Assembly (NCBI GenBank): GCA_964346375.1
Contig: CAYFUL010000026.1
Coordinates: 1-20,319 of the forward strand
DNA length: 20,319 bases
From: CAYFUL01 sp964346375
GTDB taxonomy: Bacteria; Bacillota; Clostridia; Tissierellales; Peptoniphilaceae
Direction of reading: 5' to 3'
Below the pieces are notes generated by a model, which saw only the letters and a program-made list of their open reading frames with translations, was not told the DNA's origin and made no database searches. How positions within the stretch are numbered: the first letter of the stretch is position 1; each line of letters opens with the position of its first letter. Of this stretch, positions 7,010 to 14,420 are shown piece by piece. A program made the position numbers and the translations under genes.

Positions 7010-9077
7010 ATGAAGGTTTATAAGACGGAGAATGTTAGAAACTTAGCCCTAGTTGGCCATAGTGGAAGTGGAAAGACTAACCTAACTGAAGCAATGCTCT
7101 TCCAATCTGGTGCAACTAAGAAAATTGGAAATGTTGCAAGTAAAAATACTCTAAGTGACTTCTCCAAGGAAGAGATGGAAAGGGGTTCCTCCATTGGTAC
7201 AAGTATAATTCCTGTTGAATGGAGAAATTACAAAGTTAATATTATAGATACTCCGGGATATATGGACTTTATTGGAGAGGCTTACGGTGCTCTTCGTGCA
7301 TCAGAGGCTGTACTTATGGTTGTAGATGCAACTTCTGGCGTACAAGTTGGAACTGAAAGAATGTGGAAATACACTGAAAAAATTGGTCTTCCAAGAATTG
7401 TATTTGTTAATAAAATAGATGGAGAAAATGTAAATTTCAGAACTCTTATGGAAGAACTTGAAGAGGCTTTTGGTAAAAAGGTTGTTCCTTTTTCCGTTCC
7501 TATTGGCAGCGGCGAGGACTTTGTTGGAGTTACTGATGTTATTTTCCAAAAGGGCTTTAAGTACGATAGTGGAGCTCCTATGGAAACTGAACTTTCCCAC
7601 GACCAATTAAAGGCTACTGAGAGAATGTATGAGGAAATTGTTGAAGTAGTTGCTGGTTCTGACGAAGTTCTTATGGAAAAATACTTTAACGGTGAAAAAT
7701 TTACTAGAGAGGACGTACTTCGTGGAGTTACTGCTGCACTACTTGCTGGGGACGCTGTTCCACTTCTTGTAGGAAGTGCTGAAAAGGGAATAGGTATTGA
7801 TATTCTTTTAAATACTATTGTAAACTACATGCCTGCTCCAGACGATGAAAGAGCTCATACTGGCTTTAGATACGATGAAGGTGAAGAGAGAACTATTAGT
7901 GAAAAGGAACCTTACTCTGCAGTAGTATTTAAAACTATTACTGACCCATTTGTTGGAAAGATTTCCATATTTAAGGTTCTTTCTGGAAAGATTACTAAGG
8001 AAACTGCCCTTTACAATGTAAACGAGGACAAGGCTGAAAAAATGGGTGGACTTTTTGTGATGAGAGGTAAAAATCAGCTTGAAGTTCCAGAACTTTACGC
8101 CGGAGATATTGGAGCAACTACTAAACTTCAAGTTACTGAAACTGGAGATACTTTAGCAGACAAGGCTCACACAGTTCTATACAAGAAGTTAAAATATCCA
8201 AATCCTGTACTTTACTATGCAATTGAAGCTAAGACTAAAGGGGACGAGGAAAAAATCTCCGCTTCTCTACACAAATTAAGAGAGGAAGATCCTTCCTTTA
8301 CCATTGAGAGAAACCCAGAGACTAAACAGCTTACCATTGGTGGACAAGGCCAGGTACAGCTTGATGTAATACTAGATAAATTACACAATATGTTTGGCGT
8401 TGAAATTATTAAGGTTCCATTTATTATTCCATATAGAGAGACTATTAAGGGCACTGCATCTGTTCCGGGTAAACACAAAACACAATCTGGCGGTGCAGGT
8501 CAGTATGGAGATGTTTGGGTAAGGTTTGAACCTTCTGAAGAGGACTTTGTATTTGACGAAGAGGTATTTGGAGGAAGTGTTCCTAAAAATTACTTCCCAG
8601 CTGTTGAAAAGGGTATTGCCGAAGCGAGGGAACATGGAGTTCTTGCAGGATATCCTGTAACTAATTTTAAGGCAGTTCTATACGATGGAAGTTACCACGA
8701 TGTAGACTCTAACGAAATGAGCTTTAAACTTGNNNNNNNNNNCATTTAAAAAGGGTATGGAAGAGGCAAAACCTGTACTACTTGAACCAATTATGAAGGT
8801 TGAAGTAATTGTACCAGATGCATATCTTGGAGATGTAATGGGAGATATGAATAAGAGAAGGGGAAGAATCCTTGGAATGGATCAACAGGCAGATGGATCT
8901 CAACTTCTAATTGGAGAGGCTCCTCAAGCAGAGATGTTTGAATATTCCATTGACCTACGTGCAATGACTCAAGGTAGGGGAACTTTCACAATGGAGTTTG
9001 TAAGATATGAGGAAGTGCCTGGACAAATTGCCGATAAGATTATTGAAGAAGCAAAGAGATTAAAAGAAGAAAAATAA
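7010..9077 (+). CDS. EF-G-like translational GTPase (EF-G paralogue), split by an assembly gap
   Basis: This is one gene read in two pieces (7010 to the gap, then to 9077), about 689 residues if 12 bases are missing. It has the whole elongation-factor-G domain order: GTPase domain with GHSGSGKT (16-23), DTPGYMDF (80-87) and NKID (134-137), then domain II, then domains III-V with the [15 protein letters not shown] and [12 protein letters not shown] segments. The G1 sequence GHSGSGKT, in place of the AHIDAGKTT of true EF-G, marks it as the EF-G-like paralogue group rather than the main translocase, so I give no fusA symbol. Its cellular role is not established. It is monocistronic, with its own extended -10 promoter, and a strong hairpin terminator follows. 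The apparent frameshift is caused by the gap. Confidence 0.9.
8733..8742. other. Assembly gap of ten N inside the EF-G-like gene
   Basis: Ten N residues interrupt the gene between SFKL and FKKG in domain IV. The upstream reading frame ends with G as the first base of a codon, and the downstream frame begins with CA as the last two bases. The true missing length must therefore be a multiple of three, not ten. Confidence 0.98.
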
Positions 9078-9080
9078 AGC

Positions 9081-9110
9081 AAAAAGTAGCCGTATGTGGC
9101 TACTTTTTTT
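9081..9110. terminator. Terminator after the EF-G-like gene, probably bidirectional
   Basis: AAAAAGTAGCC (9081-9091) pairs fully with GGCTACTTTTT (9098-9108) around a 6-base loop, and the T run continues past the stem. The A-rich left arm gives T residues on the minus strand. It can therefore also end the minus-strand acetyltransferase gene that stops at 9138. Confidence 0.88.
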
Positions 9111-9137
9111 TGTGATATTTTTGGGGGAAGTCTTCTG

Positions 9138-9410
9138 TTATTCTAATACGTCCTTATATTCTTCCACTGTATTAAATTTGTGGACTGCATAGGAGCAAGT
9201 TGCCTCTAGTTTTAAATTATTCTCCCTTGCAAAGGAAACCATCTCATCTACTAGCTTTCCTGCTATTCCCTGTCCTTCTAACTGTGGTTTTACTATTGTA
9301 TGGGTGATATTTAATACATCATCTCCAACTTTGTCATAGGTAATTATTGCGTCATAATTACTTTCGCTTTCGCCTAAATATATGCTATTATTTCCTTTTT
9401 TAAATTCCAT
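9138..9410 (-). CDS. Small GNAT-fold N-acetyltransferase (YidJ/PF14542-like)
   Basis: This 90-residue protein resembles the short GCN5-related acetyltransferase family with the Acetyltransf_CG domain. The segment NITHTIVKPQLEGQGIAGKLVDEMVSFARENNLKLEATCSY contains the acetyl-CoA pyrophosphate loop, with QGIAGK in the place of Q/RxxGxG/A. The usual V.P.aRGqGig.kL pattern is recognisable. I chose the ATG at 9410 rather than an in-frame Met 48 bases upstream. GGAGGAGA (reading 9420 to 9413) sits just before it, and the upstream 16 residues add nothing typical of the family. The substrate is unknown. It is divergent from the 9503 operon. Confidence 0.82.
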   Translation of the reverse strand: MEFKKGNNSIYLGESESNYDAIITYDKVGDDVLNITHTIVKPQLEGQGIAGKLVDEMVSFARENNLKLEATCSYAVHKFNTVEEYKDVLE

Positions 9411-9502
9411 AATCTCCTCCTTTTTAAATCTATACCCCAATTTTATGACATATCTCACAGTTTTATATTCTTCTCTCTGTTAAAATAATCCTAGGTGATA
9501 TT

Positions 9503-10645
9503 ATGAATTTTGATGAAAAACTACTTACTTTAATTGACAAGGAGAAAAATTTAAAGGACTACCTTATCTCCATAGGATTTGATAATTTAAAAGACCAGGC
9601 TAAATTAAATACATTTGGAAAATTACTTACCCTTAACCAACTACTAGAGTCTAAAAATATTAATAAGGAACTTTTTTTAAAGTCCTATGAAAATTTCACA
9701 TCTACTGATGTAGAAAATGAGAAGAATATTTTCGTAAAGGGAGTTGTACCATGTCCTATTCGGGTACCATTACTCGACTACCTAGGTGAATTTGTAGAAG
9801 AAGAAAATATACATAATGTTGATTTCGATTTGAGAAGTGCAAATTTAGGTACGGAGTTTTTTAGAGAGCTACTAAAGTCAGATTCTTACGAGGATATGCC
9901 AGAGATTATAACCTCTGCTGGATTTGAACTCTTTTTAGATAAAGAGATTATGAAAAATATTGAGAAATACTATACTGCACCCCAATTTCCTGTGGGAGAT
10001 GATTTAAAGAATAGGGGTGCAGATTTAGTGGATCCAAAAAATAGATTTCACATTCTTGGAATTGTTCCCGGAGTTTTTATTATAAATAAGGAGCAACTAA
10101 GGGGTAGACATGCGCCGGAGTCTTGGGAGGAATTACTAACTGATGATTTTGAAAACTCCCTTTCCATTCCAATGGGGGACTTGGATTTATACAATGCCAT
10201 TGTACTTACTATCTACTCAAAATTTGGAGAGGAGGGGCTTAAAAAACTTCGCAAGTGTTTTTCTAAAGACCTTCATCCTGCCCAGATGGTACTCCATTCT
10301 GAAAATACTGCAGCAGTTTCCATTGCTCCATATTTTTTTGCATCAATGATACTAAACGACAAACTATCCATGGTGTGGCCAAGGGAAGGGGCAATTGTAA
10401 GCCCTATTCTAATTACTTTTAAAAAGGACTCTGTAAGGGATTTAAATAAAATTGAGGAGTACTTAGTTTCCCAAAGGGTTGGGGAGATTTTTTCAAATAG
10501 GGGTAAATTTCCAACTACTAATCCAAGTATAGATAATATGCTACCAGAGGATAAGCTACTTCTTTGGACTGGTTGGGAAATTTTAGAGAATATTGATGAG
10601 AATTTAGAATTAATTGAAAATTATTTTGAACTAGGTGAAGTATGA
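9503..10645 (+). CDS. Leaderless solute-binding-protein-like protein with N-terminal DUF1858-like domain
   Basis: This 380-residue protein has no signal peptide, so it is predicted to stay in the cytoplasm. Residues about 6-62 (LLTLIDKEKNLKDYLISIGF, then TFGKLLTLNQLLESKNINKE) look like the small helical DUF1858/ScdA-N type domain. Residues about 77-370 look like the periplasmic-binding-protein fold of iron/polyamine-type (FbpA-like) receptors. Examples are ITSAGFELFL, DPKNRFHILGIVPGVFIINKEQLRGR (178-201), ESWEELL, and GDLDLYNAI. It is the first gene of a three-gene cassette and overlaps the GTPase gene by four bases (ATGA). A cytoplasmic binding fold beside a GTPase and an ABC ATPase suggests carrying a metal or cofactor inside the cell. 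That is inference; the true ligand is unknown. Confidence 0.78.
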   Translation: MNFDEKLLTLIDKEKNLKDYLISIGFDNLKDQAKLNTFGKLLTLNQLLESKNINKELFLKSYENFTSTDVENEKNIFVKGVVPCPIRVPLLDYLGEFVEEENIHNVDFDLRSANLGTEFFRELLKSDSYEDMPEIITSAGFELFLDKEIMKNIEKYYTAPQFPVGDDLKNRGADLVDPKNRFHILGIVPGVFIINKEQLRGRHAPESWEELLTDDFENSLSIPMGDLDLYNAIVLTIYSKFGEEGLKKLRKCFSKDLHPAQMVLHSENTAAVSIAPYFFASMILNDKLSMVWPREGAIVSPILITFKKDSVRDLNKIEEYLVSQRVGEIFSNRGKFPTTNPSIDNMLPEDKLLLWTGWEILENIDENLELIENYFELGEV

Positions 10646-11325
10646 ATTTAATTATTTTTTCAGGGCCTCCCTCTACGGGAAAGACCTCTGTAATTATTAA
10701 GACTATTGAAAATTTAAGAGAGAGGGGAATAAACTGTGCCGTTGCAAAATTTGACTGCCTCTATACAGACGACGATATAATCTACGAGAAAAGGGGAATC
10801 CCTGTAAAAAAAGGTCTATCTGGTGGACTTTGCCCCGACCATTTTTTCGTAAGCAATATTGAAGAGGTGCTTACTTGGGCGAGGGAAGTAGGTGTCGATT
10901 ATTTAATTACCGAGTCAGCAGGACTTTGTAATAGATGCTCCCCATATATTAAGGAGCAATTGGGAATTTGTGTAATAGATAATCTTTCAGGAATTAACAC
11001 TCCCCTTAAAATTGGACCAATGTTAAGAAGTGCAGATATAGTCGTTGTAACTAAGGGGGACATAGTTTCCCAAGGGGAGAGGGAAGTTTTTCAGTCTAGG
11101 GTTTCCATGGTAAATCCAAAGGCATATGTATTGCGGGTAAATGGACTAACGGGACAGGGAAGCTTTGAACTTTCAGAGCTTATTAGGAGAAAATCTAAGG
11201 GGATTGATAAAAACACGGAGATGAAATTAAGGTACCCTATGCCAACGGCTCTATGCTCCTACTGTTTAGGGGAAACGAGAGTTGGAGATGAGTACCAGCT
11301 TGGGAACGTAAGGAAGATAAAATGA
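10642..11325 (+). CDS. HypB/UreG-like SIMIBI GTPase with cysteine metal-site motifs
   Basis: This 227-residue P-loop protein has Walker A GPPSTGKT (8-15), a nucleotide-specificity-like TKGD (137-140), and a late VNGLTGQGSFEL (166-177) typical of HypB/UreG/CobW-like GTPases. It carries GGLCPDH (61-67) where HypB and UreG have their Cys/His metal site at the dimer interface. It also carries CNRC (96-99) just after the ITESAG switch region, and CSYC (205-208) near the C-terminus. HypB and UreG use GTP to deliver nickel to hydrogenase and urease. No hydrogenase or urease gene is in view. It overlaps both neighbours by four bases. A metal-delivery role is likely by family, but the metal and client are unknown. 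Confidence 0.8.
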   Translation: MNLIIFSGPPSTGKTSVIIKTIENLRERGINCAVAKFDCLYTDDDIIYEKRGIPVKKGLSGGLCPDHFFVSNIEEVLTWAREVGVDYLITESAGLCNRCSPYIKEQLGICVIDNLSGINTPLKIGPMLRSADIVVVTKGDIVSQGEREVFQSRVSMVNPKAYVLRVNGLTGQGSFELSELIRRKSKGIDKNTEMKLRYPMPTALCSYCLGETRVGDEYQLGNVRKIK

Positions 11326-12308
11326 GAGATTTAAAAATAACAGAACTACTTAAAAAATATCCCTACCTTGAAAATTACTTTGAAACTATTGAAATTTCCA
11401 TAGAGGATGTAGATGCAACCCTTGGAGAAGTTGTAGAGAATTTGCAAGAGAGTTATTTTGAAGAAAATGCAATTCTACAAGAGGAATTATTAAGTGGAGT
11501 AGAGGAATTTATTAAGTCCATGGAGGAATTTTTAGGGGTGGACAATTCCCTTAAAAGCCTTACAATTTTACCGGGATTTAATAAAGATGGAGTAGCCGAG
11601 GATTATAAGGAACTGACATTAAAGCCATCTCAAATAATTTCAGTAGTAGGACCAACTGGATCTGGAAAGAGTAGGCTACTTGAAGATATAGAGTGGATTG
11701 CAAATGGAGATACTCCCAGCGGAAGAAGGATTTTAATAAATGGGGAGCCGCGGGATTTAGAGAGTAGATTTTCAAATAGGGACAAGTTAGTGGCGCAGCT
11801 TTCTCAAAATATGAACTTTGTAATGGATTTAACTGTTGGAGAATTTTTAAAACTCCATTGTAGTAGCCGTTTTGTGGATCCAAGTGAAAAGATTCCAAAG
11901 ATTATTGAGGAGGCAAATAGATTAACGGGAGAGGAATTTTCCTTAGAGAGTGAAATTACTTCTCTAAGTGGAGGCCAATCTAGGGCACTTATGATTTCCG
12001 ATACTGCAAATCTTTCAAAGAGTCCAATTGTATTAATAGATGAACTTGAAAACGCAGGGATAGACAAGGCAAAGGCAATAGAACTACTACTTAGTAAGGA
12101 GAAGATAGTTTTTATTGCAACCCATGACCCAAGCCTTGCCCTTATGGCAGATACAAGGCTGGTTATAAAGAACGGAGGCATTTCAAAAATCATTACAACT
12201 TCAAATGAGGAGAAGGAAGTATTAAAGGAACTTATTGAAATGGATAATAGGCTTAGTTTTTTAAGAGGGCAGCTTAGAGTGGGAGAAGAACTAAAAACAT
12301 TCAAATAA
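11322..12308 (+). CDS. Soluble ABC-type ATPase with N-terminal helical domain
   Basis: This 328-residue protein has an ABC ATPase core: Walker A GPTGSGKS (110-117), a Q-loop region near AQLSQNM (158-164), signature LSGGQ (215-219), Walker B IVLIDE (236-241), and the switch His in ATHDP (266-270). The first ~70 residues (ITELLKKYPYLENYFETI to GVEEFIKSMEEFL) are helical. They resemble the DUF1858-like head of the first protein in the cassette. No hydrophobic segments and no permease gene are present. After Walker B the usual DEPTNGLD is replaced by DELENAGID. It may drive conformational change in the other two proteins rather than membrane transport, which is inference. No terminator is seen before the ctsR promoter. 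Confidence 0.82.
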   Translation: MRDLKITELLKKYPYLENYFETIEISIEDVDATLGEVVENLQESYFEENAILQEELLSGVEEFIKSMEEFLGVDNSLKSLTILPGFNKDGVAEDYKELTLKPSQIISVVGPTGSGKSRLLEDIEWIANGDTPSGRRILINGEPRDLESRFSNRDKLVAQLSQNMNFVMDLTVGEFLKLHCSSRFVDPSEKIPKIIEEANRLTGEEFSLESEITSLSGGQSRALMISDTANLSKSPIVLIDELENAGIDKAKAIELLLSKEKIVFIATHDPSLALMADTRLVIKNGGISKIITTSNEEKEVLKELIEMDNRLSFLRGQLRVGEELKTFK

Positions 12309-12375
12309 TTTGTAAAATACTATAATGGAAAAAGTGGAGCAATTTATTATAATGGTAAAATAAAGCACTCCATTC

Positions 12376-12392
12376 TTTGACCATTATTGACA
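12376..12392 (+). promoter_or_regulatory. CtsR operator (heptad repeat) overlapping the -35 box
   Basis: Read on the minus strand, the site is TGTCAAT-AAT-GGTCAAA. The CtsR consensus is a tandem RGTCAAA heptad with a 3-base spacer. The second heptad is perfect and the first matches five of seven positions. The site covers TTGACA of the promoter, so bound CtsR would block RNA polymerase, which is standard autoregulation of this operon. Confidence 0.88.
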
Positions 12393-12415
12393 TTTCATCA
12401 GTGTCTTGCTACAAT
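12387..12415 (+). promoter_or_regulatory. Strong sigma-A promoter of the ctsR operon
   Basis: TTGACA (12387-12392) is a perfect -35, followed by a 17-base spacer and TACAAT (12410-12415), which is one base from the -10 consensus. Transcription would start near 12422, giving a 48-base leader with the ribosome site AGGAAGGTGA (12457-12466). The 161-bp spacer 12309-12469 otherwise holds two TATAATGG repeats (12321 and 12348) without good -35 boxes, and no gene. Confidence 0.9.
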
Positions 12416-12469
12416 ATTCTAAAGAAATTTTTTTATAAACAAGGTAAAAGATGGTCAGGAAGGTGAATT

Positions 12470-12937
12470 ATGGCACGAATTTCTAATACCATAGCAGATT
12501 TTATTTCCAACCTATTGGACGAATCCAATAGTGGATCAGTTGAAATTCAAAGGTCAATATTAGCGGAGCATTTTGAATGTGCTCCTTCTCAAATAAATTA
12601 TGTACTAACTACTCGCTTTACACCCTACAAGGGTTACTACGTAGAGTCAAGGCGTGGCGGCGGAGGATATATTAGAATTGTTAGGGTAAAACTTGAAGAT
12701 AAGGGTAAACTTTTAGATATACTCCTTGAAGAAATTGGAGATGCTCTAACCAAGGATAAAAGCGACGAAATTCTAAAGCTTTTAAATAACAAGGAATATA
12801 TCACCGATAGAGAAGAAGAGATGATTAGAATTGCCCTAAGTGATAGAAGTTTAAATAGCTGTACAGATTGTAGAAATACCATACGGGCAGATATGATTAA
12901 GAACTTGCTTCTTGTAATTTTTAATACGGGGAGGTAA
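12470..12937 (+). CDS. ctsR: Class III heat-shock repressor CtsR
   Basis: This 155-residue DNA-binding repressor controls its own operon and other clp genes. It loses grip on heating. The N-terminal winged helix-turn-helix (about residues 1-75) contains RRGGGGYIRI (61-70). Arg62 and the tetraglycine loop match the DNA-contacting, heat-sensing wing known from B. subtilis CtsR. The C-terminal dimerisation domain (about 80-155) ends with a CTDC pair not typical of the better-known homologues. It is the first gene after a CtsR-controlled promoter, with mcsA two bases downstream. Length and context fully match the family. Confidence 0.96.
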   Translation: MARISNTIADFISNLLDESNSGSVEIQRSILAEHFECAPSQINYVLTTRFTPYKGYYVESRRGGGGYIRIVRVKLEDKGKLLDILLEEIGDALTKDKSDEILKLLNNKEYITDREEEMIRIALSDRSLNSCTDCRNTIRADMIKNLLLVIFNTGR

Positions 12938-12939
12938 TT

Positions 12940-13446
12940 ATGATTTGTGATAGATGTAAAAAAAATCAGGCGAATATATTTTACACTGTCCTAATTGAAG
13001 GACGTGCTCAGGAGGTCCACCTCTGTTATGAATGTGCAAATGAAATTATGGAAGAAAATTTTAAGGTTGCAGGTGGAGAGGACTTTTTAAATAATCTTGT
13101 AAAGAATATTTTTAATTTTACCTCCAATCAAGAGGAAGAGGACGAGGATTTAGATATAGAGTGTAGCCATTGCCATACTAGGTATGGGGAATATAGAAAG
13201 ACAGGAGTTGTAGGGTGTGAATTTTGTTACAGCGTTTTTAAACCTGTAATAGTTTCAAATCTTGAGAAGTCTCAAGGTTCATCCTACCATAGGGGAAATA
13301 TCCCACCTTCTGCAATTGATACTACTAATTTAATTCGTAGGGAACGTGAATTAATGGGAGATTTAAATATTGCAATCTCCATGGAGGATTACGAAAAGGC
13401 TGCAGATGTTAGGGATAAATTAAAGGAGTTAAGGAAGAATTGTTAA
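12940..13446 (+). CDS. mcsA: McsA, zinc-finger activator/adaptor of the ClpC-McsB system
   Basis: This 168-residue protein has four CxxC pairs: CDRC (3-6), CYEC, CSHC and CEFC. They make two zinc-binding modules. A UVR domain lies at the C-terminus (about residues 125-166, RRERELMGDLNIAISMEDYEKAADVRDK). In Bacillus-type systems McsA binds McsB through the zinc domains and activates its kinase, and the UVR motif contacts ClpC. Here McsB lacks catalytic residues, so McsA may serve mainly as a scaffold. The stop TAA overlaps the mcsB ATG by one base. Confidence 0.95.
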   Translation: MICDRCKKNQANIFYTVLIEGRAQEVHLCYECANEIMEENFKVAGGEDFLNNLVKNIFNFTSNQEEEDEDLDIECSHCHTRYGEYRKTGVVGCEFCYSVFKPVIVSNLEKSQGSSYHRGNIPPSAIDTTNLIRRERELMGDLNIAISMEDYEKAADVRDKLKELRKNC

Positions 13447-14420
13447 TGAGGGATTTTGTAATTGCAAGTAAGGTAAGAATTATGAGAAATCTCTCTGGAT
13501 TTAACTTTGTAAATAAACTCTCCAGTGATGAGAAGGCAAAAGTTGTAGATAAGGTAGAGGAGGTACTAAGGGAACACTATACCTACAATAAGGTATCCCT
13601 TGAAAAATTATCTCCCCTAGATAAGCTCTACTATATTGAAGATGATTTTATCGGTGCAAATAGTATTAAACCTAGAGATGGGGTATATATTTTTGAAATC
13701 GACTCAAAACTAAAGGTATATGTAAACTATAAGGACCATATTACCGTTGAGGCTTGGGACGATGACCTTTCCCTAAGGGATGTATATAGTAGAGCAGTAG
13801 AGGTAGTAAATGTACTTGAGAGGGAATTAAAGGTTGCCTTTGATGAGACTCTAGGATATTTAACCTCTGCTACAAAAAATGTAGGTACTGGTTTAAAATC
13901 CAGCATTACTCTACATCTACCAGCCATTAAATTTTTAAATATGGATAAGACTCTTACAGATATATCCCGTTTAGGGTATAAGTTTTATACCAGGAGAAAT
14001 CCAATTAATAAAGCCATTGGAGGGATTTACACCATGGTAAATAATAAGACCATTGGTGAAACCGAGGCAGATATTATTACTAAGATGATTAATATAGCAA
14101 GAGAGATTATTCTTGTTGAGGAAGAAAATAGGGATAGACTATATAGAGATTCAATAATAGATTTAGAGGACATCTACTATCGCTCCATAGGCGTACTTGA
14201 AAACGCAAGAGTTATGGAAAAGGACGAGGCTTTAGAATTACTGTCCAATATTGCTCTAGGTTCTGGACTTAGAAATATTGATGTAAGAAAGATATACGAA
14301 CTAATGCTAAGTACCAAGGAGAGTAAGATTCAAATCGAAAGGGGATTTCTAATGGATAAAAAGACCCGTGATATATATAGGGCTTCCCTAATGAGAAAGA
14401 GGATTAAGGAGGAACTTTAA
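13446..14420 (+). CDS. mcsB: McsB homologue, predicted protein-arginine pseudokinase
   Basis: This 324-residue protein aligns without gaps to the guanidino-kinase fold of McsB over the key stretches (GYLTSATKNVGTGLKSS, LHLPA, and the C-terminal domain). I chose the ATG at 13446, which has AAGGAAG upstream, over a TTG six bases earlier. It lacks about 18-20 N-terminal residues. Compared with B. subtilis McsB from memory, NEEDHIR is NYKDHIT (94-100), so the catalytic Glu pair and the Arg are lost. GSEA is INKA (187-190), losing the second Glu. SSRIR is ASKVR, the active-site Cys is A142, and the GTGLR Arg is K151. The RDxxRA phosphoarginine-binding motif is kept (308-313). It probably acts as a non-kinase adaptor for ClpC, which is inference. 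Confidence 0.9.
   Translation: MRDFVIASKVRIMRNLSGFNFVNKLSSDEKAKVVDKVEEVLREHYTYNKVSLEKLSPLDKLYYIEDDFIGANSIKPRDGVYIFEIDSKLKVYVNYKDHITVEAWDDDLSLRDVYSRAVEVVNVLERELKVAFDETLGYLTSATKNVGTGLKSSITLHLPAIKFLNMDKTLTDISRLGYKFYTRRNPINKAIGGIYTMVNNKTIGETEADIITKMINIAREIILVEEENRDRLYRDSIIDLEDIYYRSIGVLENARVMEKDEALELLSNIALGSGLRNIDVRKIYELMLSTKESKIQIERGFLMDKKTRDIYRASLMRKRIKEEL

Noticed and set aside
7010..9077. EF-G-like gene as a frameshifted pseudogene or two separate genes
   Set aside because: The break falls exactly on the ten-N gap. Both sides are intact and collinear with the family, and a gap divisible by three restores the frame.
9411..9458. Longer acetyltransferase starting at 9458
   Set aside because: The strong GGAGGAGA site lies inside this extension, directly before the ATG at 9410, and the extra 16 residues do not resemble the family.
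12321..12355. Two TATAATGG copies as extra ctsR promoters
   Set aside because: Neither has a recognisable -35 at usual spacing. The TTGACA/TACAAT pair downstream is far better.
13440..13445. TTG at 13440 as the mcsB start
   Set aside because: The ATG at 13446 is six bases on, has an AAGGAAG site at suitable distance, and overlaps the mcsA stop by one base like the other junctions of this operon.
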